In this document: one piece after another, positions 1 through 5,331 of the stretch
Layout of the letters: every line of letters begins with the position of its first letter
Numbering within the stretch: position 1 is the first letter of the stretch
Assembly (NCBI GenBank): GCA_028869725.1
Contig: JAGWRJ010000679.1
Location: 1 to 8,251 of the forward strand
DNA from: Alphaproteobacteria bacterium
GTDB lineage: Bacteria; Pseudomonadota; Alphaproteobacteria; Micropepsales; Micropepsaceae
Direction: 5' to 3'
DNA length: 8,251 nucleotides
Made by a program: the position numbers and the translations under genes
The notes under the pieces: generated by a model
The model's database searches: none
What the model was told of the DNA's origin: nothing
What the model saw: only the letters and a program-made list of their open reading frames with translations

Positions 1-2
1 GC

Positions 3-95
3 ATCGCCGACCATCCCGTGAACCGCGTCGCCGAACTCCTGCCCTGGAAACTGCCAGACATCCGCCCCAGGCTCGATCAGCGCCTCGCAGCTTGA
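3..95 (+). CDS. IS66-family transposase, C-terminal end only (partial)
   Basis: The frame is open from the window edge and gives a 30-residue tail, starting IADHPVNRVAELLPW and ending at TGA 93-95. The pattern 'IADHPxNRxxELLPW' is the conserved extreme C-terminus of IS66-type DDE transposases (TnpC), which catalyse movement of the element. Only the tail is visible, so the integrity of the rest cannot be judged. A terminal inverted repeat follows it within 50 bp, which supports this being the end of an element rather than a chance ORF. Confidence 0.85.
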   Translation: MADHPVNRVAELLPWKLPDIRPRLDQRLAA

Positions 96-141
96 CGCGC
101 CGCGTCAACCATCTCCACCGCGGCACTCACCGGACGCTTAC
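96..141 (+). mobile_element. right end of an IS66-family element
   Basis: The non-coding end of the element lies between the transposase stop and position 141. Read on the reverse strand from 141 inward it begins GTAAGCGTCCGGTGAGTGC. IS66-family ends characteristically start with GTAA, so the outer boundary is placed at 141. IS66 elements usually duplicate 8 bp of target, so 142-149 (ACTGAAGC) is the expected duplicated sequence; the other copy would lie left of the window and cannot be checked. Confidence 0.75.
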
Positions 142-142
142 A

Positions 143-208
143 CTGAAGCGACGAGACGGCACCGATCAGCATGACGATCGCGGAGCCCCGAAAGGAGGAT
201 GTCCCCAT
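143..208 (-). pseudogene. possible start of an ORF cut off by the IS66 insertion
   Basis: Downstream of sdhB on the minus strand an ATG at 208 opens a frame of 22 codons, MGTSSFRGSAIVMLIGAVSS followed by LQ. The frame then runs straight into the IS66 terminal repeat. The segment AIVMLIGAV is hydrophobic, as in a signal or membrane segment. No convincing ribosome binding site precedes it. It could be the head of a gene split by the insertion or merely sequence trailing sdhB. The product is not recognised. Confidence 0.2.
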
Positions 209-233
209 TGTGCTTGACGCGAGGCAACGGGGA

Positions 234-1019
234 TCAAAGCACGGAGCGCTGGGCGATCGCCTGCTTGAAAAGGGCGATCGCCTTGCCTGGGTTCAGGCCT
301 TTGGGGCAGGTCGCAGTACAATTCATGATCGTGTGGCACCGATACAGACGGAACGGGTCATGCAAATCGTCAAGCCTCTGCTCAATGGCTTCATCGCGAC
401 TATCCACGATCCAGCGGTAGGCCTGCAGCAGCACCGCCGGACCGAGATAGCGATCACCGGTCCACCACCAACTCGGACATGCGGTGGTGCAGCAGAAGCA
501 GAGGATGCATTCCCAGTAGCCATCGATCTGTGCTCGCTCCGCGATCGACTGCGGCCGTTCTCCATCCGGTGGTGGAGGTGTGTCTGCTTGCAACCACGGT
601 TTTATCAGCCGGTACTGGGCATAGAGGTGGCCCAGATCGACGACCAGATCCTTGATGACCGGCAAATGGTTTAGCGGGTAAATGCGGACAGCACCGTCGA
701 TCTCGGCAATCGGCGTCGTGCAGGCGAGGCGGTTGGTGCCATCGATGTTCATGGCGCAAGAGCCACAGACACCCTCGCGGCAGGAGCGGCGGAAAGTCAG
801 CGTCGGATCGATCTCGTTTTTAATCTTGATGAGGGCGTCGAGCACCATTGGCCCGCATTGATCGAGGTCGACGGAAAACACATCATGTGCCGGGTTGGCG
901 TCCGCGTCCGGGTTCCAGCGATAAACACGAAGCTGCTTGAGGTGCGAACGGTCGGCCGGCGCTGGCCACGTCTTACCGCTGCTTACTCTCGAATTCGCTG
1001 GGAGTTTGAACGCAACCAT
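234..1019 (-). CDS. sdhB: succinate dehydrogenase iron-sulfur subunit (SdhB), stand-alone
   Basis: This 261-residue protein is full length for SdhB, the subunit of respiratory complex II that relays electrons from FAD to quinone on the cytoplasmic membrane face. The N-terminal ferredoxin fold has the [2Fe-2S] ligands C80, C85, C88 and C100 (SCREGVCGSC). The C-terminal domain has C171, C174, C177 and C238 for [4Fe-4S], and C181, C228 and C234 for [3Fe-4S]. Family phrases such as GPMVLDALIKIKNEID and FRLYRCHTIMNC are intact. The second cluster loop reads CILCFCCTTACPSWWW, where CACCSTSCPSYWW is usual, so this is a diverged copy. The start has AAGGAG 8 bases upstream. sdhC, sdhD and sdhA are not adjacent: the gene sits alone between an IS66 end and a palindrome-rich promoter. 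It may be a second, stress-linked copy that exchanges with the chromosomal subunit; that role is inference. Confidence 0.95.
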   Translation of the reverse strand: MVAFKLPANSRVSSGKTWPAPADRSHLKQLRVYRWNPDADANPAHDVFSVDLDQCGPMVLDALIKIKNEIDPTLTFRRSCREGVCGSCAMNIDGTNRLACTTPIAEIDGAVRIYPLNHLPVIKDLVVDLGHLYAQYRLIKPWLQADTPPPPDGERPQSIAERAQIDGYWECILCFCCTTACPSWWWTGDRYLGPAVLLQAYRWIVDSRDEAIEQRLDDLHDPFRLYRCHTIMNCTATCPKGLNPGKAIALFKQAIAQRSVL

Positions 1020-1118
1020 CGTCGCCTCTCCTTTCGTGAGTCAGAGCAGGCGCCGCGCCCTATGCCGATACCGCGATCCTGTCGTCGGCGCCATTTCCGT
1101 TCCCTACCCCGCCAATAT

Positions 1119-1141
1119 GGCCTGGTATCACATATCTGGCC
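1119..1141. promoter_or_regulatory. imperfect palindrome upstream of sdhB
   Basis: The arms GGCCTGGTATC and CATATCTGGCC flank a central A at 1130. Eight of eleven symmetric pairs match, including the outer GGCC/GGCC. It lies about 100 bp before sdhB. Its core resembles the GGTA...ATAC palindromes nearby, but its half-site spacing is tighter (GGTAT-N3-ATATC). It may be a second operator for sdhB; the binding protein is unknown. Confidence 0.35.
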
Positions 1142-1170
1142 GTCTTGGTGAGCCATCTCCAGCTTGATAT

Positions 1171-1179
1171 TGGTATTAT
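1171..1179 (+). promoter_or_regulatory. candidate extended -10 promoter for orf104
   Basis: TGGTATTAT fits an extended -10 element (TGn followed by TATTAT, five of six to TATAAT). It lies about 70 bp before the start at 1249 and overlaps the palindrome at 1172-1186, so a protein bound there would block it. No good -35 is seen, which is tolerated for extended -10 promoters. Confidence 0.35.
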
Positions 1180-1186
1180 TGGTACC
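1172..1186. promoter_or_regulatory. GGTA-N7-TACC palindrome, candidate Rrf2 operator 1
   Basis: The reverse strand reads GGTACCAATAATACC, a 7-1-7 inverted repeat with five of seven pairs matched. It has the same GGTA-N6-ATAC frame as the sites at 2215 and 2743, and its right flank (AATAT) is also similar to theirs. It lies between divergent sdhB and orf104, so it could control either or both. Assignment to the neighbouring NsrR-like regulator is inference. Confidence 0.5.
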
Positions 1187-1248
1187 GATTTAAAGGAAAG
1201 TTACCCGGCAGGCCAACGTCTCAGCCAATTCGTAGGAGCGCCAAACGT

Positions 1249-1563
1249 ATGTCGCACGAATACGATGATCCGGTCACCGCATTGGCGATCGATACGGCAG
1301 TAAGCGTAGCGCTTCGGTTACATGCGCAAAGACGGGCCGTGCTGCTCGATGATATTGCAAGAGAGGCCGTGGATGCCGTCTTCTGTCACTGTGTTACGCG
1401 AGCTGCGGATGCCAGTATGGGTCATACTTCCCCGGTGCATGAAGGCCTGATTGCGGAAGTTACGAGGCTGGTGCGCCTGGCGGCCGACGATTGCGTCGTC
1501 GACACGGCTTCCGAGGAGTCATTTCCCGCGAGCGATCCGCCGGCCTGGATCTGGCGGGCGTGA
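1249..1563 (+). CDS. small acidic protein with C-terminal SFPASDPP tail
   Basis: This 104-residue protein has no enzymatic domain that I recognise. The N-terminal half looks helical, with VTALAIDTAVSVALRLHAQ followed by a pattern of Leu and Ala. It contains C46 and C48 (FCHC) and a third cysteine, C82. The end, DTASEESFPASDPPAW at residues 85-100, is a short motif I know from the C-termini of assorted small bacterial proteins of unknown role. AGGAG lies 10 bases before the ATG. It is divergent from sdhB across a palindrome-bearing promoter region and convergent with the AhpD-like gene, from which 22 bases separate it. FCHC plus C82 could bind metal, but nothing here proves it. Confidence 0.75.
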   Translation: MSHEYDDPVTALAIDTAVSVALRLHAQRRAVLLDDIAREAVDAVFCHCVTRAADASMGHTSPVHEGLIAEVTRLVRLAADDCVVDTASEESFPASDPPAWIWRA

Positions 1564-1585
1564 CCCGCGCGCGCTGCAATCCTGC

Positions 1586-1933
1586 TTATGGTCTACCAGT
1601 CGGCTGCTGCGGCTCCGCCGCATCGAGCATCAACGCCGCATGGGCATAAGCGCCGCCGGCGCGCATTTCGGCAGCGACCCAGATCGCCTCCATCAACTCC
1701 TGCTCGGTCGCCCCGGCGCGCAAGGCCGCCTTGGTGTGACCCTTGATGCAATAAGGGCACTGGGTGACGTGCGCCACGGCCACCGCGATGATCTGCTTGA
1801 ACTTCGCCGACAGGGCTCCTTCGGCGAATACTGCCTTGCCGAACGCCTCGAACGCCGCCTGCTGCGCCGGTGCGAGCGCTCGCCTGCGTTCGGCCGACTG
1901 CCGGGTGGCCTGAGGATACATCCTCTCGCTCAT
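1586..1933 (-). CDS. carboxymuconolactone decarboxylase family (AhpD-like) protein
   Basis: The 115-residue product belongs to the all-helical CMD/AhpD fold. The redox motif C59-P-Y-C62-I-K-G-H66 is the C-x2-C-x3-H active site of alkylhydroperoxidase-like members. It is followed by the family signature KAALRAGATEQELMEAIWVA. True gamma-carboxymuconolactone decarboxylases lack this Cys pair, so a peroxidase or thiol-disulfide role is likelier; the substrate is unknown. I chose ATG at 1933 because GGAG lies 7 bases upstream. A GTG at 1951 is in frame but weaker. The start codon overlaps the stop of an upstream reverse-strand ORF as ATGA, which suggests translational coupling. Its position among nitrosative-stress genes fits a thiol-dependent peroxide or peroxynitrite role (inference). 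Confidence 0.88.
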   Translation of the reverse strand: MSERMYPQATRQSAERRRALAPAQQAAFEAFGKAVFAEGALSAKFKQIIAVAVAHVTQCPYCIKGHTKAALRAGATEQELMEAIWVAAEMRAGGAYAHAALMLDAAEPQQPTGRP

Positions 1934-2152
1934 CTCACGTCTCCAGTCCACAATGTTGCGTCTTTCCGCGGCCGTAAATCATCGGCTCGGCCTTTCCAGC
2001 GGCCATCCAGCTCGCCGCCTTCGCGCGTCACCAGCACCCTCCCACCACGTCGCCGGTGGCATCCGACGTCATAGAGCGGAACGGACCGTGACCTCACCTC
2101 GTTTGATCTCGGTGCGGAAACCATGCACGATTTTCACGGCCTGTCGGCTCAT
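1930..2152 (-). pseudogene. small ORF upstream of the AhpD-like gene, apparently frameshifted
   Basis: An ATG at 2152 with GGGAG about 9 bases upstream begins MSRQAVKIVHGFRTEIKRG and stops after 27 residues, near 2069. An overlapping frame (2124-1930) carries on with VLVTREGGELDGRWKGRADD and ends in WTGDVR. Its TGA overlaps the AhpD-like ATG as ATGA. One frameshift would join the two into a protein of roughly 70 residues, coupled to the next gene. I do not recognise the family. It could be a decayed gene, a sequencing error, or two unrelated short frames. Codon usage in both halves looks plausibly coding. Confidence 0.35.
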
Positions 2153-2174
2153 CGGCGGCCACTCCCGCATCCTG

Positions 2175-2195
2175 CCGAGCCGCTGAGCGGCTCGG
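2175..2195. terminator. perfect 9-bp GC-rich hairpin
   Basis: CCGAGCCGC, loop TGA, GCGGCTCGG form a perfect stem. There is no T-tract on either strand, so intrinsic termination is doubtful. It sits between the first rrf2 promoter and the reverse small ORF, in the leader of the latter. It may insulate the divergent units or be an mRNA 5' structure. Confidence 0.35.
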
Positions 2196-2202
2196 TTCAG
2201 GC

Positions 2203-2231
2203 TTTCAAGAAAGAGGTATTTTAGATACAAT
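2203..2231 (+). promoter_or_regulatory. candidate promoter of the first rrf2 gene
   Basis: A -10 like TACAAT (2226-2231, five of six to TATAAT) follows a weak TTTCAA at 2203-2208 with 17-bp spacing. The palindrome at 2215-2229 lies in the spacer and reaches the -10, a geometry suited to autorepression by the gene product. Confidence 0.4.
2215..2229. promoter_or_regulatory. GTAT-N5-ATAC palindrome, candidate Rrf2 operator 2
   Basis: GGTATTTTAGATACA is symmetric about position 2222, with the core GTAT...ATAC exact. Extended leftward, the 11-base arm AAGAGGTATTT matches nine of eleven positions of the known NsrR half-site AAGATGCATTT; the right arm matches less well. It lies about 45 bp before the first rrf2 gene. 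Autoregulation by that gene product is the simplest reading. Confidence 0.5.
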
Positions 2232-2271
2232 ATAAACTTGCGTTCGCCAACGTCCATCCTCAGGATCTGTC

Positions 2272-2709
2272 ATGCGCTTGACACAGTTTACCGATTTCGG
2301 GATCCGCGCTCTGATTCTCCTGGCCGACCGCGATGGCGAAGTCCTGAGTGCCGCCGCCATCGCCGGGTCGCTCGGCGTGTCGGTTCATCACATGGCGAAA
2401 GTACTCCAGGCGTTGGGCGACGCCGGGTTGGTCCGCAGCCATCGGGGCAAACAGGGTGGAGTAGCACTCGCACTTCCGCCATCGGCCATTCGCCTGGGTA
2501 CTGTTGTGCGCGTGCTGGAGCAGGGCCAGCCACTGGTCGAATGCTGCCGCGCCGATGGCGGTGCCTGCGTGCTGACCCCGGCCTGCCGGTTTCGCGCGAT
2601 ACTGCGCGGAGCAGAGCACGCTTTCCTTGTAGAGCTGGATAGGTTCAGTCTCGCCGAATGCCACATCCCTGGTCTTGCCAAACTCCTCGCTCCAAACCGC
2701 GCCGCGTAG
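2272..2709 (+). CDS. nsrR: Rrf2-family NO-sensing repressor, NsrR-like (copy A)
   Basis: The 145-residue protein aligns along its length with NsrR, a transcriptional repressor whose Fe-S cluster reacts with nitric oxide. The N-terminal MRLTQFTDFGIRALILLA and a winged helix-turn-helix (about residues 25-65, ending in RSHRGKQGGV) bind DNA. Asp8, a cluster ligand in characterised NsrR, is present. The sensing loop has C91, C92, C99 and C105 (ECCRADGGACVLTPACRF), close to the C91/C96/C102 pattern of E. coli NsrR but with a longer first gap. The dimer helix FLVELDRFSLAEC follows. AGGA lies about 8 bases before the ATG. It is transcribed towards RIC, 103 bp ahead, which has its own operator-bearing promoter. 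IscR is less likely because the cysteine spacing and the LTPACR phrase are NsrR-like. Confidence 0.88.
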   Translation: MRLTQFTDFGIRALILLADRDGEVLSAAAIAGSLGVSVHHMAKVLQALGDAGLVRSHRGKQGGVALALPPSAIRLGTVVRVLEQGQPLVECCRADGGACVLTPACRFRAILRGAEHAFLVELDRFSLAECHIPGLAKLLAPNRAA

Positions 2710-2742
2710 GGCGGGCGGCACCACCCGCTCTGACACAAATTC

Positions 2743-2757
2743 GGTATTGACAATACT
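2743..2757. promoter_or_regulatory. GGTATTG-A-CAATACT palindrome, candidate Rrf2 operator 3
   Basis: This is the best of the three related sites: a 7-1-7 inverted repeat with only the outermost pair mismatched. It extends one more pair outward (TCGGTATTG against CAATACTGA). It covers the -35 hexamer of the RIC promoter, so occupancy should block transcription. This fits de-repression of RIC when NO damages the regulator's cluster. Confidence 0.6.
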
Positions 2758-2774
2758 GATATCACGGGTAGAGT
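2747..2774 (+). promoter_or_regulatory. candidate promoter of the RIC gene
   Basis: A perfect -35 TTGACA (2747-2752) is followed after 16 bp by TAGAGT (2769-2774, four of six to TATAAT). The expected transcript start is near 2781, leaving a leader of about 30 bases before the ATG at 2813. The -35 is embedded in the palindrome at 2743-2757. Confidence 0.5.
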
Positions 2775-2812
2775 GATTCTGCGGTGGCGACTGACGCCAG
2801 ATGGAGGAATTC

Positions 2813-3511
2813 ATGAGCCAGCTTGTCGATGTTTCCGGACTAGCCGCCCAGACGGTCGGACGAATTGCCGCAACCATGCCCGGGGCTGCGGGCATTTTCC
2901 AGGAACACGGGGTCGATTTCTGCTGCGGTGGCGACCAGACCCTCGCCGATGCCGCGGCCAAGCGGGCGCTCGACGTCAAAGCACTGATCGATGAACTCGC
3001 CGCGGCCAACCCAGCCAGCGCGGCGACGATGGATGATGTACCGTCGGCACAATTGATCGAGTACATCGAGACGCGTTTCCACGCTGTCCATCTGCGCGAG
3101 CTGGCGTGGCTGATCCGTCTCGCGGGCCGGGTCGAAGTCGCGCACAAGGACAACGCCGTCGTGCCGGCGGGGCTTGCCGATTTGCTTGCGCGCCTGCGTG
3201 CGGAGATGACTCTGCATCAGAAGCGAGAGGAGGTTGTGCTGTTCCCGATGATGCTGACGGGCGGCGGACCGATGATTGCGGCAACGATGGCCGCCATGCG
3301 CGCCGAGCACGATGATCACGGAGCGTCTCTGTCGGCGATCGATCGGCTTACCCATGGCCGTTCGGCACCTGACGATGCGTGTGCCACTTGGCGTGCACTC
3401 AGCACCGGGCTGACCAAGTTTCACAACGACCTCGTGACGCATGTGCATCTCGAGAACAACATCTTGTTTCCGCGATTTGCCAATACCAGTGCGGCTGACG
3501 CAAGAGCCTGA
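2813..3511 (+). CDS. ytfE: RIC (YtfE/ScdA/DnrN) di-iron Fe-S cluster repair protein
   Basis: RIC proteins restore Fe-S clusters damaged by nitric oxide or peroxide, in the cytoplasm. This 232-residue product has both parts of the family. The N-terminal ScdA_N (DUF542) domain, about residues 5-60, carries the GVDFCCGG motif with C37 and C38. The hemerythrin-like four-helix domain follows, about residues 80-222. Di-iron ligands by alignment to E. coli YtfE are H90, H111, H135, E139, H166, H210 and E214, in the contexts RFHAVH, VAHKD, LHQKREE, AEHDDHG and THVHLENN. All are present. GGAGG five bases before the ATG fixes the start at 2813 rather than the in-frame ATG at 2801. It lies behind an NsrR-like regulator and a palindrome-bearing promoter, the classic context. 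Confidence 0.95.
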   Translation: MSQLVDVSGLAAQTVGRIAATMPGAAGIFQEHGVDFCCGGDQTLADAAAKRALDVKALIDELAAANPASAATMDDVPSAQLIEYIETRFHAVHLRELAWLIRLAGRVEVAHKDNAVVPAGLADLLARLRAEMTLHQKREEVVLFPMMLTGGGPMIAATMAAMRAEHDDHGASLSAIDRLTHGRSAPDDACATWRALSTGLTKFHNDLVTHVHLENNILFPRFANTSAADARA

Positions 3512-3658
3512 CGTCAAGTATCTCGGGGGTGGTCGCAAAGCCATGCGTGCACCGGCCGCGTGTGTCGTGATGTGCTTGACTGGAATGTTCCGTGGGTGGC
3601 AGAGCGGCGGCGTACGACCTGCGGAAGATCGTTGCGCCCGCCGGTATGGAGATCGCCG

Positions 3659-3991
3659 ATGACCTACGTGGTCACCGAAAGCTGCATCAAGTGCAAATAT
3701 ATGGATTGCGTGGAGGTATGTCCGGTGGACTGCTTCTATGTGGGTGAGAACATGCTGGTGATCAATCCAGATGAATGCATTGATTGCGGCGTGTGCGAAC
3801 CGGAGTGTCCGGCTGAGGCGATCGTGCCGGATTCCGACGTCAAGGCCGCAGACTGGCTCGAAACAAACCGCGCGTTCGCCACCGTCTGGCCCAACATCAC
3901 CCGCAAGGGCACGCCACCGGACGATGCCGATGATTGGAAGGACAAGCCCGGCAAGGCCGACCTGCTCTCGCCGGCGCCTGGAACGCCGTGA
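3659..3991 (+). CDS. fdxA: 7Fe ferredoxin FdxA ([3Fe-4S][4Fe-4S])
   Basis: This 110-residue soluble electron carrier is of the Azotobacter FdI type. The N-terminal ligands C9, C17 and C21 and the second motif C40-x2-C43-x2-C46-x3-C50 give one [3Fe-4S] cluster (C9, C17, C50) and one [4Fe-4S] cluster (C21, C40, C43, C46). Extra C12 and C25 are typical. The long C-terminal tail with WPNITRKGTPPDDADDWK is the usual proteobacterial FdxA extension. The ATG at 3659 has GGAG 7 bases upstream; an upstream in-frame ATG at 3560 would add 33 residues unlike any ferredoxin. It follows RIC by 147 bp of apparently non-coding DNA and overlaps the next gene, so an fdxA-hemJ unit is likely. It could donate electrons for cluster repair or to the haem pathway (inference). 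Confidence 0.95.
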   Translation: MTYVVTESCIKCKYMDCVEVCPVDCFYVGENMLVINPDECIDCGVCEPECPAEAIVPDSDVKAADWLETNRAFATVWPNITRKGTPPDDADDWKDKPGKADLLSPAPGTP

Positions 3992-4437
3992 CGATCGATG
4001 CCTTGCTGCCCGTATACCGTGAACTGCTTGCATTGCACGTGATCTCGGTGATCGTCTGGATGGCCGGCATGATCACCCTGCCCATCATCTACGCCAGGCA
4101 TACGGCTACGGTCACGGCAGTGGCGCGCGACGCCGGCTTCGTGGAACTCGAACGCGCCATCATCAAGCGGATTGTCAACCCAGCGATGTATGCCGCCTGG
4201 GGCTTCGGCATCTTGCTGATTGCGACGCCTGGCGCGATATCATGGTCTGCGCCATGGTGGTGGACGAAGCTGGTTGCCGTGCTCGCGTTGTCGGGCTATC
4301 ACGGCGCGCTATCCGCTTGGCGGCGCGGTCTACGAGACGGCACCGATCGCCACAGCGCCCCCTTCTATACGATAGTGACGCTCATCCCGATCGGATTGGT
4401 CGTGCTCATCGTCACGATGGTGATCATTCGGCCTTGA
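3988..4437 (+). CDS. hemJ: HemJ-like/CopD-family membrane protein (protoporphyrinogen IX oxidase type)
   Basis: The 149-residue protein has four predicted membrane helices (about residues 10-36, 60-82, 92-110, 126-147). It carries the HemJ-type residues H17 in ALHVISVIVWMAG, P65 in NPAMYAAWG, K94 in WWWTKL and H105 in GYHG. HemJ converts protoporphyrinogen IX to protoporphyrin IX in the inner membrane and is common in alphaproteobacteria; the fold is related to CopD. The length matches HemJ. The GTG start at 3988 overlaps the fdxA stop as GTGA, which indicates coupled translation; this choice removes 18 upstream residues that read as the fdxA tail. The 3' end overlaps the convergent DUF488 gene by 14 bases. 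Haem production would serve the globin encoded nearby. A generic CopD-family protein is the alternative. Confidence 0.82.
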   Translation: MTIDALLPVYRELLALHVISVIVWMAGMITLPIIYARHTATVTAVARDAGFVELERAIIKRIVNPAMYAAWGFGILLIATPGAISWSAPWWWTKLVAVLALSGYHGALSAWRRGLRDGTDRHSAPFYTIVTLIPIGLVVLIVTMVIIRP

Positions 4438-4801
4438 TCCTCTCGCGCAGTACATCGCGCAATACGACCGCGTTGTTGCGCTCTGTATCATGCGCCGCAA
4501 AAAGCAGTGTCACGGGGCCAGCGCGGCATAGCCGCAGCAGTTCTGCCATCGGCGTGGGATTGGCCATGAGTTCCGACCGGTAGCGCATCGCAAAGGCGTC
4601 CCAGCGCGCGGGCTCGTGCCCGAACCAGCGACGCAAGGCGTCGCTAGGAGCGATGTCCCTAAGCCACATATCTATCTTGGCCGACGCCCGGACCAAACCT
4701 CTTGGCCAGAGCCGGTCGACCAGAACACGCAGGCCATCCTCGGCACCCGGCGCGTCGTACGCACGTCGCAGATGGATGCCCGCGGTCACGGCGTTGCACA
4801 T
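4424..4801 (-). CDS. DUF488 family protein
   Basis: The 125-residue product shows the DUF488 hallmarks: RVLVDRLWPRG (residues 25-35), LRDIAPSDALRRWFGHEP (48-64), RWDAFAMRYRSEL (66-78) and VTLLFAAHDTERNNAVVLRDVL (97-118). The biochemical function of this family is not established. The ATG at 4801 starts four bases after the stop of the DUF6306-like gene, so the two are probably co-translated. There is no clear ribosome binding site of its own, which fits coupling. Upstream residues in the same frame belong to sequence inside the neighbour and look non-coding. DUF488 genes are often found beside globins or hemerythrin-like genes, which matches this context, but the role in it is unknown. Confidence 0.9.
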   Translation of the reverse strand: MCNAVTAGIHLRRAYDAPGAEDGLRVLVDRLWPRGLVRASAKIDMWLRDIAPSDALRRWFGHEPARWDAFAMRYRSELMANPTPMAELLRLCRAGPVTLLFAAHDTERNNAVVLRDVLRERIKAE

Positions 4802-4805
4802 GTAC

Positions 4806-5312
4806 TTACGGGGCGCGTCCGGCAAGTTCGTCGGCGAGGGCGATGTTGGCCTCATGTGATCGGAGCATCTCGGAGAGATCGGAATGAAGCTGATTGTCCC
4901 GCACGCGCGGCAGTATCTCTCGCAGCTTTCGTACAACCCAGCCTTGACCACGACTGAGGAAAGCGATGCGCTCGCGAAGATCCGGAACGGCCATCGCCTT
5001 CCCGTAAAGGACGCCGACCGGCGGAGAGGGTATCGCGCCCAGCACCTTGATGTGACGCGTCAGGATCTCGCAGAAATGCGCTTCGTCTTTCTGGATGGCC
5101 GCCATCAAATCCGCAATCGGGCCGCTGCCAGCAGCGTTTGCGCTTTCCCGTGTGACGCGCGCGACAGCGTCCTCCGTTTCCAGCAGAGCGTTCAGGAATG
5201 CGATCAGTTCATCTTTGCCAGCATAGCCCATATAGGCATCGTCCGCCTCATGCATCGAACAGGCTGGCGAGCTCACTTCGACGGGGAGAGGATCATCATT
5301 TGGGTTTGTCAT
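4806..5312 (-). CDS. DUF6306-like, ferritin-like helical protein
   Basis: This 168-residue soluble protein is rich in long helices. It starts with a signature-like CSMHEADDAYMGYAGKDELI (residues 18-37), continues with LNALLETEDAVARV and QKDEAHFCEILTRHI (74-88), and ends with SEMLRSHEANIALADEL. The repeated Glu/His pairs on helices (E77/H79, E82/H87, H153/E154) resemble ferritin- or rubrerythrin-type metal-binding proteins. I associate it with DUF6306, a family without a proven function. The ATG at 5312 has GGAAGG nine bases upstream. Another ATG at 5342 is in frame but would add ten residues of poor character. It precedes DUF488 with a four-base gap and lies in line with the truncated globin. 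A di-iron or haem-handling role is possible, not shown. Confidence 0.7.
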   Translation of the reverse strand: MTNPNDDPLPVEVSSPACSMHEADDAYMGYAGKDELIAFLNALLETEDAVARVTRESANAAGSGPIADLMAAIQKDEAHFCEILTRHIKVLGAIPSPPVGVLYGKAMAVPDLRERIAFLSRGQGWVVRKLREILPRVRDNQLHSDLSEMLRSHEANIALADELAGRAP

Positions 5313-5331
5313 TGATCCAAGCCTTCCAGCG

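Noticed and set aside
2260..3153. 297-codon reverse frame across rrf2 copy A and RIC
   Set aside because: It is antisense to two clearly recognised genes and has low-complexity Ser/Ala composition with no domain.
3512..3658. Short frames between RIC and fdxA
   Set aside because: They are Arg/Cys-rich with no ribosome site or homology I can recognise. The gap is treated as non-coding leader.
2840..4033. 397-codon reverse frame across RIC and fdxA
   Set aside because: It lies opposite genes with conserved metal ligands, is His/Arg-rich in the manner of antisense frames, and has no ribosome site or family.
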